Positions 51,619 through 60,232 of a stretch of 64,000 bases of DNA are shown here, in pieces. Position numbers and translations under genes: made by a program. The notes beneath the pieces are model-generated. The model was not told where the DNA came from. It searched no databases and saw only the letters and a list, made by a program, of their open reading frames with translations. How positions within the stretch are numbered: position 1 is the first letter of the stretch; each line of letters begins with the position of its first letter. This DNA is from Candidatus Thalassospirochaeta sargassi (GTDB taxonomy: Bacteria > Spirochaetota > Spirochaetia > UBA9216): NCBI GenBank assembly GCA_028532855.1, contig JAQQAL010000008.1, positions 62,001-126,000 on the forward strand, written 5' to 3'.

Positions 51619-53325
51619 CTAAAAATGTATTGCTTTGCCGTGAACAGCCTCGCAGGCTTCCATAACAGCTTCAGCAAGAGTCGGATGAGCATGAACTGCT
51701 GAGGCAAGTTCTTCAACTGTCGATTCAAGATGAATCGCCGCTCCTGCTTCTGAAACGAGGTCGGCAGCATGCGGGCCTATTATATGAATGCCAAGAATCT
51801 CGCCCCAACGCTCATCAACAATCACCTTAACAAAACCTTCAGTATCACCGGCAGCCAGGGCCTTACCGATTGCCTTAAAGGGAAACTTGCCTACCTTGAT
51901 CGGAATCCCCCCGGCTCTTGCTTCAGCCTCGGTCATTCCCACCCAGGCAATCTCGGGTTTGGTAAAGATGCATGATGGAACAGCATTGTAGTTGACCTTT
52001 GCGTCCTTCCCGTCAAACAACTGCTCAGCAACCTGAATACCCTGGGCACTCGCGACATGGGCAAGAAGGATTCGATCTGTTATATCACCGATGGCATAAA
52101 TTCTGTCGACGGAGGTTTTAAGACTGTCGTCTGTTTCAATAAAGCCCTTTGCATCTAATTTTACACCTGCATCAGCTCCGAGTGAGTCGGTAACAGGTTT
52201 CCGTCCGACAGCAATAAGTACTGCTTCAGCTTCAATTGCATCACCGCTATCAAGTAATACCCTGCCGCCCTTTACTGCTTTAAAACCGGCGGATGTTTTT
52301 ATATCAACTCCGGACTTTTTCAGTTCGGCTGTAAGCAGCTCTGCCACCTCAGCATCTGCCATGGCAATAATACTGTCGAGCTTCTCTACCACAGCAACCT
52401 TCACGCCGAATGCGGCATAAATCGATGCCATCTCAACGCCTATGACGCCGCCGCCGACAATTACGATTGATTCCGGCAGCTTCTCAATCGAAAGAAGCTC
52501 AGCTGAATTGTAAACCTTAACGCTGCCGTCATTCTCGAAGGGAATCTCAAGCGGCCTGGTTCCTGTAGCAAGCACTACATTCGCTGCAGCATAGGTTTTT
52601 CCACCACTCGTTATCTTGCCGCCGGCTGAAACAGCAGCCTCACCAGAAATCACCTCGACATTATTCTTTCTCAGAAGACCCTCAACTCCGCTGACAAGGG
52701 TATGCACAACCTTATCCTTGCGTGCAAGTATTTTACTCCAGTCGAAGGACGGATCGGATAAGCTTATCCCCATTTCAGCTGCATTCAGCACCTCCTGCCA
52801 GGCTTCAGCATTGCGTACCAGGGCTTTTGTAGGAATACATCCCCTGTTCAGACAGACACCGCCTATAGCATCTTTTTCAAAAAGAACAACCCTTGCACCT
52901 AGCTGAGAGGCTCTGATTGCACAGACATATCCGCCTGGACCTCCGCCGACAACTGCCAGATCATACCCGGGGGCTGCCGGATCAGCTTTCGAAGCTGTTG
53001 AATCCTCTGTTTCAACCGTCTTCAGTGCAGCTGCCCCGTCCTGAGCCTCCGGGCGGCTTTTTTCAACAGCCGGCGGCTCTTCTCCTTCTTCACCGATGTA
53101 CATAATCGGTTCATTAACCTTGATAGTATCTCCCGGCTCAGCGTAGAGTGCAAGAATAACTCCGTCAGCCGTGGGATTATCTACCTCAAGACTCAACTTC
53201 CCGGTTTCTATCTCAACGACGATATCGCCGCGTTCTGTTGTATCTCCAACCTTAACCATCCAGTCGACAATAATGCCTTCTTCCATCGACATGTCGAGTT
53301 TAGGCATTGTCATAAACTTTCCCAT
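51619..53325 (-). CDS. lpdA: Dihydrolipoamide dehydrogenase (E3) with N-terminal lipoyl domain
   Basis: A 568-residue flavoprotein. Residues 1-80 are a lipoyl domain: PKLDMSMEEGIIVDWMVKVG, then VVEIETGKLSLEV with K43 as the lipoylated lysine. An Ala/Glu/Pro-rich hinge follows to residue 118. The E3 part has the FAD motif VVGGGPGGYV (125-134), redox cysteines C158 and C163 in GGVCLNRGCIPTK, the NAD motif IVGGGVIGVE, and the active-site base in HAHPTLAEA. It reoxidises the dihydrolipoyl group with NAD. The neighbouring E2 lacks a lipoyl domain, so this one probably serves the complex. Confidence 0.95.
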   Translation of the reverse strand: MGKFMTMPKLDMSMEEGIIVDWMVKVGDTTERGDIVVEIETGKLSLEVDNPTADGVILALYAEPGDTIKVNEPIMYIGEEGEEPPAVEKSRPEAQDGAAALKTVETEDSTASKADPAAPGYDLAVVGGGPGGYVCAIRASQLGARVVLFEKDAIGGVCLNRGCIPTKALVRNAEAWQEVLNAAEMGISLSDPSFDWSKILARKDKVVHTLVSGVEGLLRKNNVEVISGEAAVSAGGKITSGGKTYAAANVVLATGTRPLEIPFENDGSVKVYNSAELLSIEKLPESIVIVGGGVIGVEMASIYAAFGVKVAVVEKLDSIIAMADAEVAELLTAELKKSGVDIKTSAGFKAVKGGRVLLDSGDAIEAEAVLIAVGRKPVTDSLGADAGVKLDAKGFIETDDSLKTSVDRIYAIGDITDRILLAHVASAQGIQVAEQLFDGKDAKVNYNAVPSCIFTKPEIAWVGMTEAEARAGGIPIKVGKFPFKAIGKALAAGDTEGFVKVIVDERWGEILGIHIIGPHAADLVSEAGAAIHLESTVEELASAVHAHPTLAEAVMEACEAVHGKAIHF

Positions 53326-53344
53326 TTACATCTCCTGTTAAAAC

Positions 53345-54325
53345 CTAAAGGTCTACGAGGACACACATCGGATTTGCAAGAAGTTCTTCAAGTGTCTTGA
53401 GAAACTTAGCACCTTCAATGCCGTCGATTATTCTATGATCCAGTGTAAGACTGAATCCGGTCATTGTTCTTATTACAATCTCATCATCCATAACTACCGG
53501 CTTCTTCGATGTTTTCGATATACCGAGGATACCGCCCTCAGGGGTGTTGATTATCGGCGTAGAAAAATCTACGGGATAATTCCCAAGGTTGCTGATACTG
53601 AAACTTGAACCGCTGTATTGATCCTTGGTCAGCCTGTTTTCGCGGGCCTTTGTAATAAGATCATGTCCGAGCCTGTTTATAGCCGACAATGACAATCTGT
53701 CTGCATATTTAACAACTGGAACAATAAGACCTTCGTCAAGGGCTACCGCGATTCCAACGTGTGCGGTGTTATATCTTCTTATTGTACCGTCAACAAGCGA
53801 TGAGTTTACCTTCGGATGCAGCCGTAGAGCTACCGCCGTCATCTTTACCATGACATCAGTAAATGTGAGCTTTGTACCGGCATAAGCTGAAAATGCCTTT
53901 TTAGCCTCAGCAAGGAATTTAAAAACCTCAGTTGTATCAAGCTCAGCACACATAGTGTACTGAGGCTGGGTACTCAAACTGTTAAGCATATTCTCCGCAA
54001 TAACATTTCTCATTCCGTTCATCGGCATCTCATCAAACTCGGCTGCAGACCCGTCTTCAGCCCCCCCGCCCATTGAGTTCAACTGGGCAAGGATGTCAGC
54101 CTTTTTAATTTTACCGCTTCCACTGCTTATAGATGCGGTATCGATTTGATAGTAATCAGCCATCGCAGCGGCAACAGGAGTGAGTTTAACACTCTCTGCC
54201 TTGCAGGCGAGAATATCACGTGTAAGAACAGCTCCGTAATCACCGGTCCCTTTGACAGCAGATAAATCTATATTCCGTTCAGAAGCAATTCTTCTGGCTG
54301 CCGGAACAGCTGGTATAATTTTCAT
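53345..54325 (-). CDS. 2-oxoacid dehydrogenase acyltransferase (E2) without lipoyl domain
   Basis: A 326-residue E2. It starts directly with a peripheral-subunit-binding domain (PAARRIASERNIDLSAVKGT, residues about 8-27). A second one follows (LTPVAAAMADYYQIDTASIS, 48-67), then the catalytic domain with MRNVIAENMLNSLSTQPQYT, GSSFSISNLGNY and the active-site LDHRIIDG near the C terminus. No lipoyl domain precedes it: the ATG has GGAGGA in place and upstream is only a 34-nt gap. The acyl group must be carried by another lipoyl domain, most likely the one on E3. Confidence 0.9.
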   Translation of the reverse strand: MKIIPAVPAARRIASERNIDLSAVKGTGDYGAVLTRDILACKAESVKLTPVAAAMADYYQIDTASISSGSGKIKKADILAQLNSMGGGAEDGSAAEFDEMPMNGMRNVIAENMLNSLSTQPQYTMCAELDTTEVFKFLAEAKKAFSAYAGTKLTFTDVMVKMTAVALRLHPKVNSSLVDGTIRRYNTAHVGIAVALDEGLIVPVVKYADRLSLSAINRLGHDLITKARENRLTKDQYSGSSFSISNLGNYPVDFSTPIINTPEGGILGISKTSKKPVVMDDEIVIRTMTGFSLTLDHRIIDGIEGAKFLKTLEELLANPMCVLVDL

Positions 54326-54359
54326 ATTGATCCTCCGTTAAATGACAACATCATTCCGC

Positions 54360-55340
54360 CTATTTCTTAATCATTTTCCTGACTGATTCCATTATGTCGT
54401 CTACAACGGGAACAATCTGCTTTTCAAGATCCGGATTATAAGGCACCGGCATTTCTTTTCCGCCGAGTCGTTCTACCGGAGAATCAAGATAATAGAAGGC
54501 CTCGCTCTCCATAATTGAAGAAACCACCTCACCGGCGAATCCGCCGAAAACCGGAGCTTCATGAACTACCAGCGCCCTTGAAGTCTTTTTAACCGACTCT
54601 ACAATCGTTTCAGTATCAAGCGGCTTGAGCGATCTCAGGTCCACCACCTCTGCATTTATTCCTTCATCAGCAAGCTTTGCTGCTGCTTCCAGACATACTG
54701 GGAGCATTCTTGAATAAGAAATAATACTCACATCATTTCCCTCTCGCTTGATATCGGCCTTTCCAATTTCAACAGTGTATTCACCCTCGGGAACCTCGCC
54801 CCTGGTTCTGTAAAGAAGCTTGTTCTCAAAGAAAAGAACAGGTCCGTCGTCCTGAATGGCTGATTTTAAAAGACCCTTTGCATCATACGGAGTTGCCGGG
54901 TAAACAATCTTCAGACCCGGAGTATTTGTATACATAGTCTCAAGACTCTGCGAATGCTGTGCTGCAGCCCCTGTTCCTGAACCGAATGGAGCTCTGAAGA
55001 CCAGAGGTACATCCACCTGGCCGCCCGTCATGAAACGATACTTTGCAGCATGGTTGATAAGACCGTCTGATACAAGTGTGGAAAAGTCACCGAACATTAT
55101 TTCGACGATAGGCCGCATGCCGACCATTGAGGCACCCATTGCCATATCCATAAACCCTTCTTCCGAAATAGGGGTTTCCAGCATCTGTTCGGTACCGAAC
55201 TCAGCAAGCATTCCACGCGATACGCCGAAGCAGCCGCCGTATACTCCAATATCTTCACCGACAAGAACGACATTTTTGTCATTCCTCATCTCTTCGCTCA
55301 TTGCTTCCCTTATTGCATCTAAAAATGTTTTTTCTGCCAT
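54360..55340 (-). CDS. 2-oxoacid dehydrogenase E1 component, beta subunit
   Basis: A 326-residue transketolase-like subunit: FLDAIREAMSEEMRNDKNVV then LVGEDIGVYGGCFGVS at the N terminus, TPISEEGFMDMAMGASMVGM, AAQHSQSLE and the C-terminal part RALVVHEAPVFGGFAGEVVS. It forms the heterotetramer with E1alpha and binds the pyrimidine of thiamine diphosphate. It lies 9 nt after E1alpha. Confidence 0.93.
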   Translation of the reverse strand: MAEKTFLDAIREAMSEEMRNDKNVVLVGEDIGVYGGCFGVSRGMLAEFGTEQMLETPISEEGFMDMAMGASMVGMRPIVEIMFGDFSTLVSDGLINHAAKYRFMTGGQVDVPLVFRAPFGSGTGAAAQHSQSLETMYTNTPGLKIVYPATPYDAKGLLKSAIQDDGPVLFFENKLLYRTRGEVPEGEYTVEIGKADIKREGNDVSIISYSRMLPVCLEAAAKLADEGINAEVVDLRSLKPLDTETIVESVKKTSRALVVHEAPVFGGFAGEVVSSIMESEAFYYLDSPVERLGGKEMPVPYNPDLEKQIVPVVDDIMESVRKMIKK

Positions 55341-55349
55341 TTCTGTCCC

Positions 55350-56318
55350 CTAACTGCTGTAAACGTAATTAAGTGCTTCTTCAAGCTGGACCCTGTCCTT
55401 GCCCTTGCACTTCTCTGTTGCTGCATCAATCTCAGCCTCAACCTCTGCCTTCATCTTATCGAAGGCCTTATCAGTGATAAAACCGCGCTCAATCATCTTC
55501 ACCTTGAAATTAGCAATGGGACATTTTTTCTTCCATGCTGCTTCTTCTTCTTTAGTCCGGTATTCCCGTCTATCAGACTTTGAATGCCCAAGCCAGCGGT
55601 AGGTTTTAGCTTCAAGGAGAAAGGGACGTGGATTTTCACGCATGCTGTCGGCAATCTCTTTAATAGTGCTGTAAACAAGTTCAACATCGTTTCCATCGAT
55701 TATTCTGCTTTCCATACTATACGATTTAGCCCGGACAGCAATGTCCTCAACCGAAACTGAGTATTTTGCTGGCACAGACATCCCGTACATATTGTTTTCA
55801 CAGAGAAAAAGAGCCGGAACCTTCCAGATTGACGCCATGTTAAGTGCTTCGTGAAATGTTCCTCGGTTGCTTGCAGCGTCTCCGAACATAGTACAGACCA
55901 CATTCTTCCTGCCTTCCCGCTTCAACTGAAGGGCCATCCCTGCAGCAAGTGGTATTGCCGAACCTACGATTCCCGAGCTTCCCATGTTCTTGTATCTTGT
56001 ATCTATAATATGCATAGAACCGCCCATTCCTTTGCAGACACCGTCGCGAACTGCCATAAGTTCAGCCATTATGTCATAGGGAGTCGATCCCTTAGCTATG
56101 CAATGACCATGACCGCGATGATTAGGTAAGATCCAATCATCTGCATCAAGTGCAGGGCTTACACCTGCGTGAAGAGCTTCCTGACCTATTCCAAGGTGAG
56201 TTGTACCATGGATAAGCCCCTGCATGAACATTTCATTTACCTTCTCTTCAAAACGTCGTGATGTAAGCATCAGCTTCATTGTTTCGAGAGACTGTTTTTT
56301 GCCGAATTCAAAAGCCAT
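55350..56318 (-). CDS. 2-oxoacid dehydrogenase E1 component, alpha subunit
   Basis: A 322-residue thiamine-diphosphate subunit. Motifs: HLGIGQEALHAGVSPAL, RGHGHCIAKG, CKGMGGSMHI, and the cofactor motif GDAASNRGTFHEALN to CENN, in which the common GDGA is GDAA. The sequence resembles AcoA/PdhA proteins; pyruvate, acetoin or a branched 2-oxoacid are all possible substrates. The start is ATG 56318, with GAGGAGG 5 nt upstream; the frame opens further upstream without support. It is the first gene of the eight-gene operon. No convincing promoter was found. Confidence 0.9.
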   Translation of the reverse strand: MAFEFGKKQSLETMKLMLTSRRFEEKVNEMFMQGLIHGTTHLGIGQEALHAGVSPALDADDWILPNHRGHGHCIAKGSTPYDIMAELMAVRDGVCKGMGGSMHIIDTRYKNMGSSGIVGSAIPLAAGMALQLKREGRKNVVCTMFGDAASNRGTFHEALNMASIWKVPALFLCENNMYGMSVPAKYSVSVEDIAVRAKSYSMESRIIDGNDVELVYSTIKEIADSMRENPRPFLLEAKTYRWLGHSKSDRREYRTKEEEAAWKKKCPIANFKVKMIERGFITDKAFDKMKAEVEAEIDAATEKCKGKDRVQLEEALNYVYSS

Positions 56319-56523
56319 CATTGCCTCCTCGGGCATTTTCTTAATATCTTCAATACCGGCAAACAGCCGGTAAATTACAAAACATATGCTTACAATAGAA
56401 CCAACGCCCTTCGACGGCACCCCTCAATGCGTGACATATGCTCAATACTGTTACATTTATAACTATATATTATTACATAAAGACTGAATCCGCAAGAGGT
56501 ATACGCGCTTCTTCATTTTTTTT

Positions 56524-56554
56524 TTGAATAAAACCTCGGAGAAACTGTTATTAT
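56524..56554 (+). promoter_or_regulatory. Possible promoter of the PH-like gene
   Basis: TTGAAT (56524-56529), 19-bp spacer, TATTAT (56549-56554) preceded by TGT, an extended -10. About 32 nt before the start codon. Confidence 0.4.
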
Positions 56555-56586
56555 AGGTAAATCTATTCTTTTAACAGGAGATTGAA

Positions 56587-57078
56587 ATGATTATTACACT
56601 AAGCATGGGAACAAACCTGCTGATAGCCTTCGGCATAATTATGGCTATAGTTTTAGTTTTGATGATACTTCGTCCCGGACAAACAAACCAGAAACTACTT
56701 TCCATAGGAATTCTACTTGTAACATTCACGGTAATTTACTTCATTCTCGGCCGCCCTGCAAATGTAGTAATCGATGAAAAAGGCATTCATACTGAATCAT
56801 ACGGGAAAATAGATTTTGAATGGTCTGAAGTAGAATCAGCAGCTATAGTTGAAGATTATAGAAACAGCAAGTGGAACCCGGAAGTAAAAATTACCGGGTC
56901 AGGTATGCCCGGTTTCAAGACGGGGAGATACCGGCTTGATAACGGAGAGACAGCGAAGATTATTACCCAGAAATCAAATAAAGCGGTTGTTTTTCAGACA
57001 GATGACGCGATATACCTGTTTGCATTCGACGAAATAGAAAAAATTATTGAAACCGCATCGGAATATGTAGCGTTTTAG
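56587..57078 (+). CDS. Membrane-anchored bacterial PH-domain-like protein
   Basis: A 163-residue protein with two hydrophobic segments (about 8-28 and 36-54). The following domain resembles bacterial PH domains: NVVIDEKGIHTESYGKIDFE then WSEVESAAIVED, and GSGMPGFKTGRYRLDNGE. The fold usually binds lipids or peptides; no function is known for this protein. AGGAGA lies before the ATG. Confidence 0.7.
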   Translation: MIITLSMGTNLLIAFGIIMAIVLVLMILRPGQTNQKLLSIGILLVTFTVIYFILGRPANVVIDEKGIHTESYGKIDFEWSEVESAAIVEDYRNSKWNPEVKITGSGMPGFKTGRYRLDNGETAKIITQKSNKAVVFQTDDAIYLFAFDEIEKIIETASEYVAF

Positions 57079-57088
57079 GCATCCGGAA

Positions 57089-57097
57089 TGTTATAAT
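57089..57097 (+). promoter_or_regulatory. Extended -10 promoter, leaderless type
   Basis: TGTTATAAT: a perfect TATAAT (57092-57097) with TG one base before it. ATG 57106 follows after 8 nt. The -35 region is poor. Confidence 0.45.
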
Positions 57098-57105
57098 TTG
57101 GTAAT

Positions 57106-58035
57106 ATGAAGGAAAGTTATACTGAAACAGTACTTCAGGCTATTACCAGAACACTTAATGAAGGAATAAATGAACGAAGCACGATGCTAATCATTGTTTC
57201 TGTTATTGTTCTTTTCGTGATTGTTCTAACGATAGTTTTGAGTCTAAGGAACCGGAACAGGAATATTTCCGCCGCTGAAGCGAGCTATCAGAAACTGATT
57301 CGTAAATACAATCTCACTATTCTTGAGATGGATTACATAGAGGAGCTTGCCGCCACCCTGAAAAAACCTTCTGATAAGTACCATCTGCTACAGAATTCCA
57401 GCAGATTCAGAGCCGCAGAACATAAGCTGGACGAACCTGATGAAAAAACCGGTGAGATTATTGAAGGCCTGAAATTAAAACTTGGGTTCATCTCTACACA
57501 GTCAGAGGACGGTGTGATATCTACCTCAGACCTTCAGCAGGGACAGCAGGTATCCGTATTTTACGGCAGCGAAGAACTCGCGGCAGAGATCTATTCCGTT
57601 GCCGAAATGAATATAACCATAAAATGCCCCGGTCAGACTGTTCCGGTAACAGCTGCTCAGGAACTTCGTCTGATTGCAATATCGGACGGAGGCTTCAGGG
57701 TGTTTTTCCTCCGCCCCGACAAGATTAAAGGCGATCTATTTTCCACTCCCCATGCAACCGCTGCTGAAACTGAAAAGATTAACACGAAAATTCATATAAC
57801 CGCTGAGGTATTCAGAGATGACGATGAGGTTTCCGCCTCAGCCTTTAAGCTTGTTATGCTATCTGAAAACGGAGCATTTATCCGCTACGCAAACGACGGA
57901 CTCAGTCCCGGCGACAGATTACGAATCTTTTTCGCCGGAGATCATAAAAAAGCGAACCCGGTATCTGCTGAGGTTGTAAAAATCTCGGAAGAAAAGATGC
58001 TTGCGGCAGTCAAGTTTACCGGGGCTCACCAATAA
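57106..58035 (+). CDS. Membrane protein with C-terminal PilZ-like domain
   Basis: A 309-residue protein with one membrane helix (about 26-46), a helical linker, then a beta domain (150-215; LQQGQQVSVFYGSEELAAEI) like the YcgR N-terminal domain, and a C-terminal PilZ-like barrel (MLSENGAFIRYANDGLSPGD). The usual c-di-GMP motifs RxxxR and DxSxxG are incomplete: only SxxG is visible. It may be a non-binding PilZ relative. No Shine-Dalgarno; the -10 box is 8 nt away. It lies 2 nt before the next gene. Confidence 0.65.
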   Translation: MKESYTETVLQAITRTLNEGINERSTMLIIVSVIVLFVIVLTIVLSLRNRNRNISAAEASYQKLIRKYNLTILEMDYIEELAATLKKPSDKYHLLQNSSRFRAAEHKLDEPDEKTGEIIEGLKLKLGFISTQSEDGVISTSDLQQGQQVSVFYGSEELAAEIYSVAEMNITIKCPGQTVPVTAAQELRLIAISDGGFRVFFLRPDKIKGDLFSTPHATAAETEKINTKIHITAEVFRDDDEVSASAFKLVMLSENGAFIRYANDGLSPGDRLRIFFAGDHKKANPVSAEVVKISEEKMLAAVKFTGAHQ

Positions 58036-58037
58036 GC

Positions 58038-58844
58038 ATGCCGGTGTCGCCCAAACAACCTTCAGCTAATCCACAGGTATCTCTTCTTCCGTCAACCGAT
58101 GCGAAGCGGCATTGCCGCGCGCTCATGAAAAAACTTGATAAATTCGGCCGTATCAACCTCAGCTCAGAGGCTCTGCAAGATTCAAGATTATCCACAGCGC
58201 CTCTTTTCGGAGATGCACGCGGTCAGATGTTCGGAATACTGCTATGCAAGGTTGAAAAGAGCGGCAGAGACTTCAAGGCCGGTCAGAGCAGTCCGCCCCC
58301 CGAACCGGTCATACTCAAAGCCTTCTCGGGTCAATTCAACGGCTTATGGGAAGCCCCCGGCTGGGCACCTCCGCTGCTTGATGCAGGGGTTTTCAGGAAT
58401 GCTGTGTTACACGCCGACCCGCCTATAAAAAAACTGACAGCCGAAATAAACAACCTGTCCAGAGATAATCCTCAAGGAGGCAGCCAGCTGCTAACCGGAT
58501 TAATTGAGAAGCGCCGTCTGCTCTCACAGCGGCATATGAATGAAATACACAGGATGTACCGCATCCACAGCTTCAGCGGAGAGGAGACCGACCTCTTCAG
58601 CCTGTTTGCAGATCGATCAGGGATTCCCGCGGGGACCGGCGACTGCTGCGCACCGAAACTGCTTAATCTTGCAATTCAACTTGGGCTGCAGCCCATAAGC
58701 CTTGCCGAGTTCTACTGGGGCAGGGAAAACCGCTCAGGAACAAAGCAGCACGGATATTTTTATCCGCCCTGCTCTGATAAATGCGGCCCTGTTCTTCCTT
58801 TCATGCTTCAGGGAACAGAGTTCACCGGAGCGGAAATTGACTGA
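58038..58844 (+). CDS. RluA-associated N-terminal domain protein (split form)
   Basis: A 268-residue protein. RGQMFGILLCK, LKAFSGQFNGLWEAPGWAPP and GTGDCCAPKLLNLAIQLGLQ followed by PISLAEFYWG and HGYFYPPC match the long N-terminal region that in many bacteria is fused to an RluA-type pseudouridine synthase. Here it is a separate gene that overlaps the synthase gene by 8 nt. The conserved Cys and His residues suggest a metal or nucleic-acid binding role. Its exact job is unknown. Confidence 0.7.
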   Translation: MPVSPKQPSANPQVSLLPSTDAKRHCRALMKKLDKFGRINLSSEALQDSRLSTAPLFGDARGQMFGILLCKVEKSGRDFKAGQSSPPPEPVILKAFSGQFNGLWEAPGWAPPLLDAGVFRNAVLHADPPIKKLTAEINNLSRDNPQGGSQLLTGLIEKRRLLSQRHMNEIHRMYRIHSFSGEETDLFSLFADRSGIPAGTGDCCAPKLLNLAIQLGLQPISLAEFYWGRENRSGTKQHGYFYPPCSDKCGPVLPFMLQGTEFTGAEID

Positions 58845-59499
58845 TATCAAAATACTCTACTCCGACGAATCAATTGCCGTTATCCATAAACCCGCCGGCA
58901 TGCTGTCTATCCCCGGACGCGGTACCGAAAAATCGGATAGTGCGGCTACCCGCCTGCAAGCAGCCTACCCAGGCTGCATCGAACAGCCTTCGGTACACCG
59001 CCTTGATATGGATACCTCTGGAATAATGATCTTCGCGCTTACGACTGAAGCTCATCGCAGCCTGTCTATACAGTTTCAGAACGCGGAGGTAAAAAAGGAA
59101 TATACGGCCATACTCGAAGGCAATCCTGCCGATGGGATAGGTGAATCAGGCCGTATTGAGCTGAGATTCAGACTTGATCCGGAAAACAGACCGCATCAGA
59201 TATACGATCCCGTTCAGGGAAAGACGGGGGTTACTATATGGAAGAAACTGGGCATCGAAGCTGACGGCCGCAGCAGAATCAGCTTCACACCAATTACAGG
59301 ACGCACACATCAGCTGCGACTGCACGCATCGCATCCCCTGGGACTCGACTGCCCAATCGCAGGCGACAGACTGTACGGCTCAAGCAGCGACGCCGACCAT
59401 AAAAATGGGGAGAGGATGATGCTTCATGCCTGCAAAATTGAGTTCACGCATCCCGGAAACGGTGCGCTCATGAAATTTGAAAGTCCGGCTCCGTTTTAA
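58837..59499 (+). CDS. RluA-family pseudouridine synthase
   Basis: A 221-residue synthase that isomerises uridine in rRNA or tRNA. Motifs: DESIAVIHKPAGMLSIPG, the catalytic Asp in VHRLDMDTSGIMIFA, and TPITGRTHQLRLH followed by GDRLYG. No S4 domain is present. The start is TTG 58837, lying in the end of the previous gene and with GGAGCGGA upstream; a longer frame from 58702 runs wholly inside the neighbour. The 3' end overlaps the convergent gene by 4 nt. Confidence 0.9.
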   Translation: MTDIKILYSDESIAVIHKPAGMLSIPGRGTEKSDSAATRLQAAYPGCIEQPSVHRLDMDTSGIMIFALTTEAHRSLSIQFQNAEVKKEYTAILEGNPADGIGESGRIELRFRLDPENRPHQIYDPVQGKTGVTIWKKLGIEADGRSRISFTPITGRTHQLRLHASHPLGLDCPIAGDRLYGSSSDADHKNGERMMLHACKIEFTHPGNGALMKFESPAPF

Positions 59500-60173
59500 C
59501 CGGCAACCTTCTTTTCCTCAGAAAGCCAGCCCGGCAGATTTCCGGTCAATTCAGCCCGTTGATTAAAATGTCTGATAATGAAGCCTGCACTCGGTCCCAG
59601 AACCACCGCAAAGATGAAGGTAGCCCACCACACACCTTCAAGCCTGTCGAAAAGAAGTAGACTGATAATTACTGAAGCTGCAAGGTTAGACAGGTCAAAG
59701 ATCAGCTTCACCCTGCTGAACCTGTATCCAAAAGTGTCGGATAGTTTTCTTACGAAAATATCAAAGGGAAGCATAGGCAGGGTCGATACGACAAAAGTGG
59801 CAATACCTATACTCATCAACACTACAGAAGCAGCGAGGGTTACAAGCCTGACTGCAATTGTATCCGGGATAAATCCCCTAAGCAGCCATGTCCAGCCGTC
59901 AATGGCATAACCGAATATAACGGCGGAAAGAAAAGACAAAAAATATCTTAGTTTTATTTCACGTATTATTATCAGCATCAGCAGAAATATTAAACCCTGA
60001 TACAGATAACTGATTGTACCGAATGTGAGTTTCTCTACTGCGAGACTCAGTACATAGGCCGGGGAAGTTGCCACCGATATTCCGAAATCTGCCTTCACCG
60101 ATAGAATCAGCCCTGAGGACAACAGCAGCTGCGCAGAAAAGAATGCTACTGCCTTATTTATTCTTATTTTCAC
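59496..60173 (-). CDS. YczE/YitT-like membrane protein
   Basis: A 226-residue inner-membrane protein with about five or six helices. The pattern GLILSVKADFGISVATSPAY, LPMLPFDIFVRKLS and VVLGPSAGFIIRHF is typical of the YczE/YyaS/YitT group (DUF6198-like), which has no established transport substrate. The start is GTG 60173, with GAGGAG 6 nt upstream; the longer frame to 60221 lacks one. It is divergent from the MFS gene. Confidence 0.75.
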   Translation of the reverse strand: MKIRINKAVAFFSAQLLLSSGLILSVKADFGISVATSPAYVLSLAVEKLTFGTISYLYQGLIFLLMLIIIREIKLRYFLSFLSAVIFGYAIDGWTWLLRGFIPDTIAVRLVTLAASVVLMSIGIATFVVSTLPMLPFDIFVRKLSDTFGYRFSRVKLIFDLSNLAASVIISLLLFDRLEGVWWATFIFAVVLGPSAGFIIRHFNQRAELTGNLPGWLSEEKKVAG

Positions 60174-60197
60174 CTTGTACTCCTCTGTCCTGTTCTG

Positions 60198-60226
60198 TTG
60201 CTCATTGCCGCATATTAGCATAAAAT
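60198..60226 (+). promoter_or_regulatory. Leaderless-type promoter of the MFS gene
   Basis: TTGCTC (60198-60203), 17-bp spacer, TAAAAT (60221-60226). The seventh base after the -10 box is the A of ATG 60233, and no Shine-Dalgarno is present. Confidence 0.55.
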
Positions 60227-60232
60227 ACCTGC

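Noticed and set aside
56421-56523. Promoter or Rex-type operator for the oxoacid dehydrogenase operon
   Set aside because: Several AT-rich near matches exist (such as TTCAGT-17-TAGTTA) but none stands out, and no TTGTGAA-type palindrome was found.
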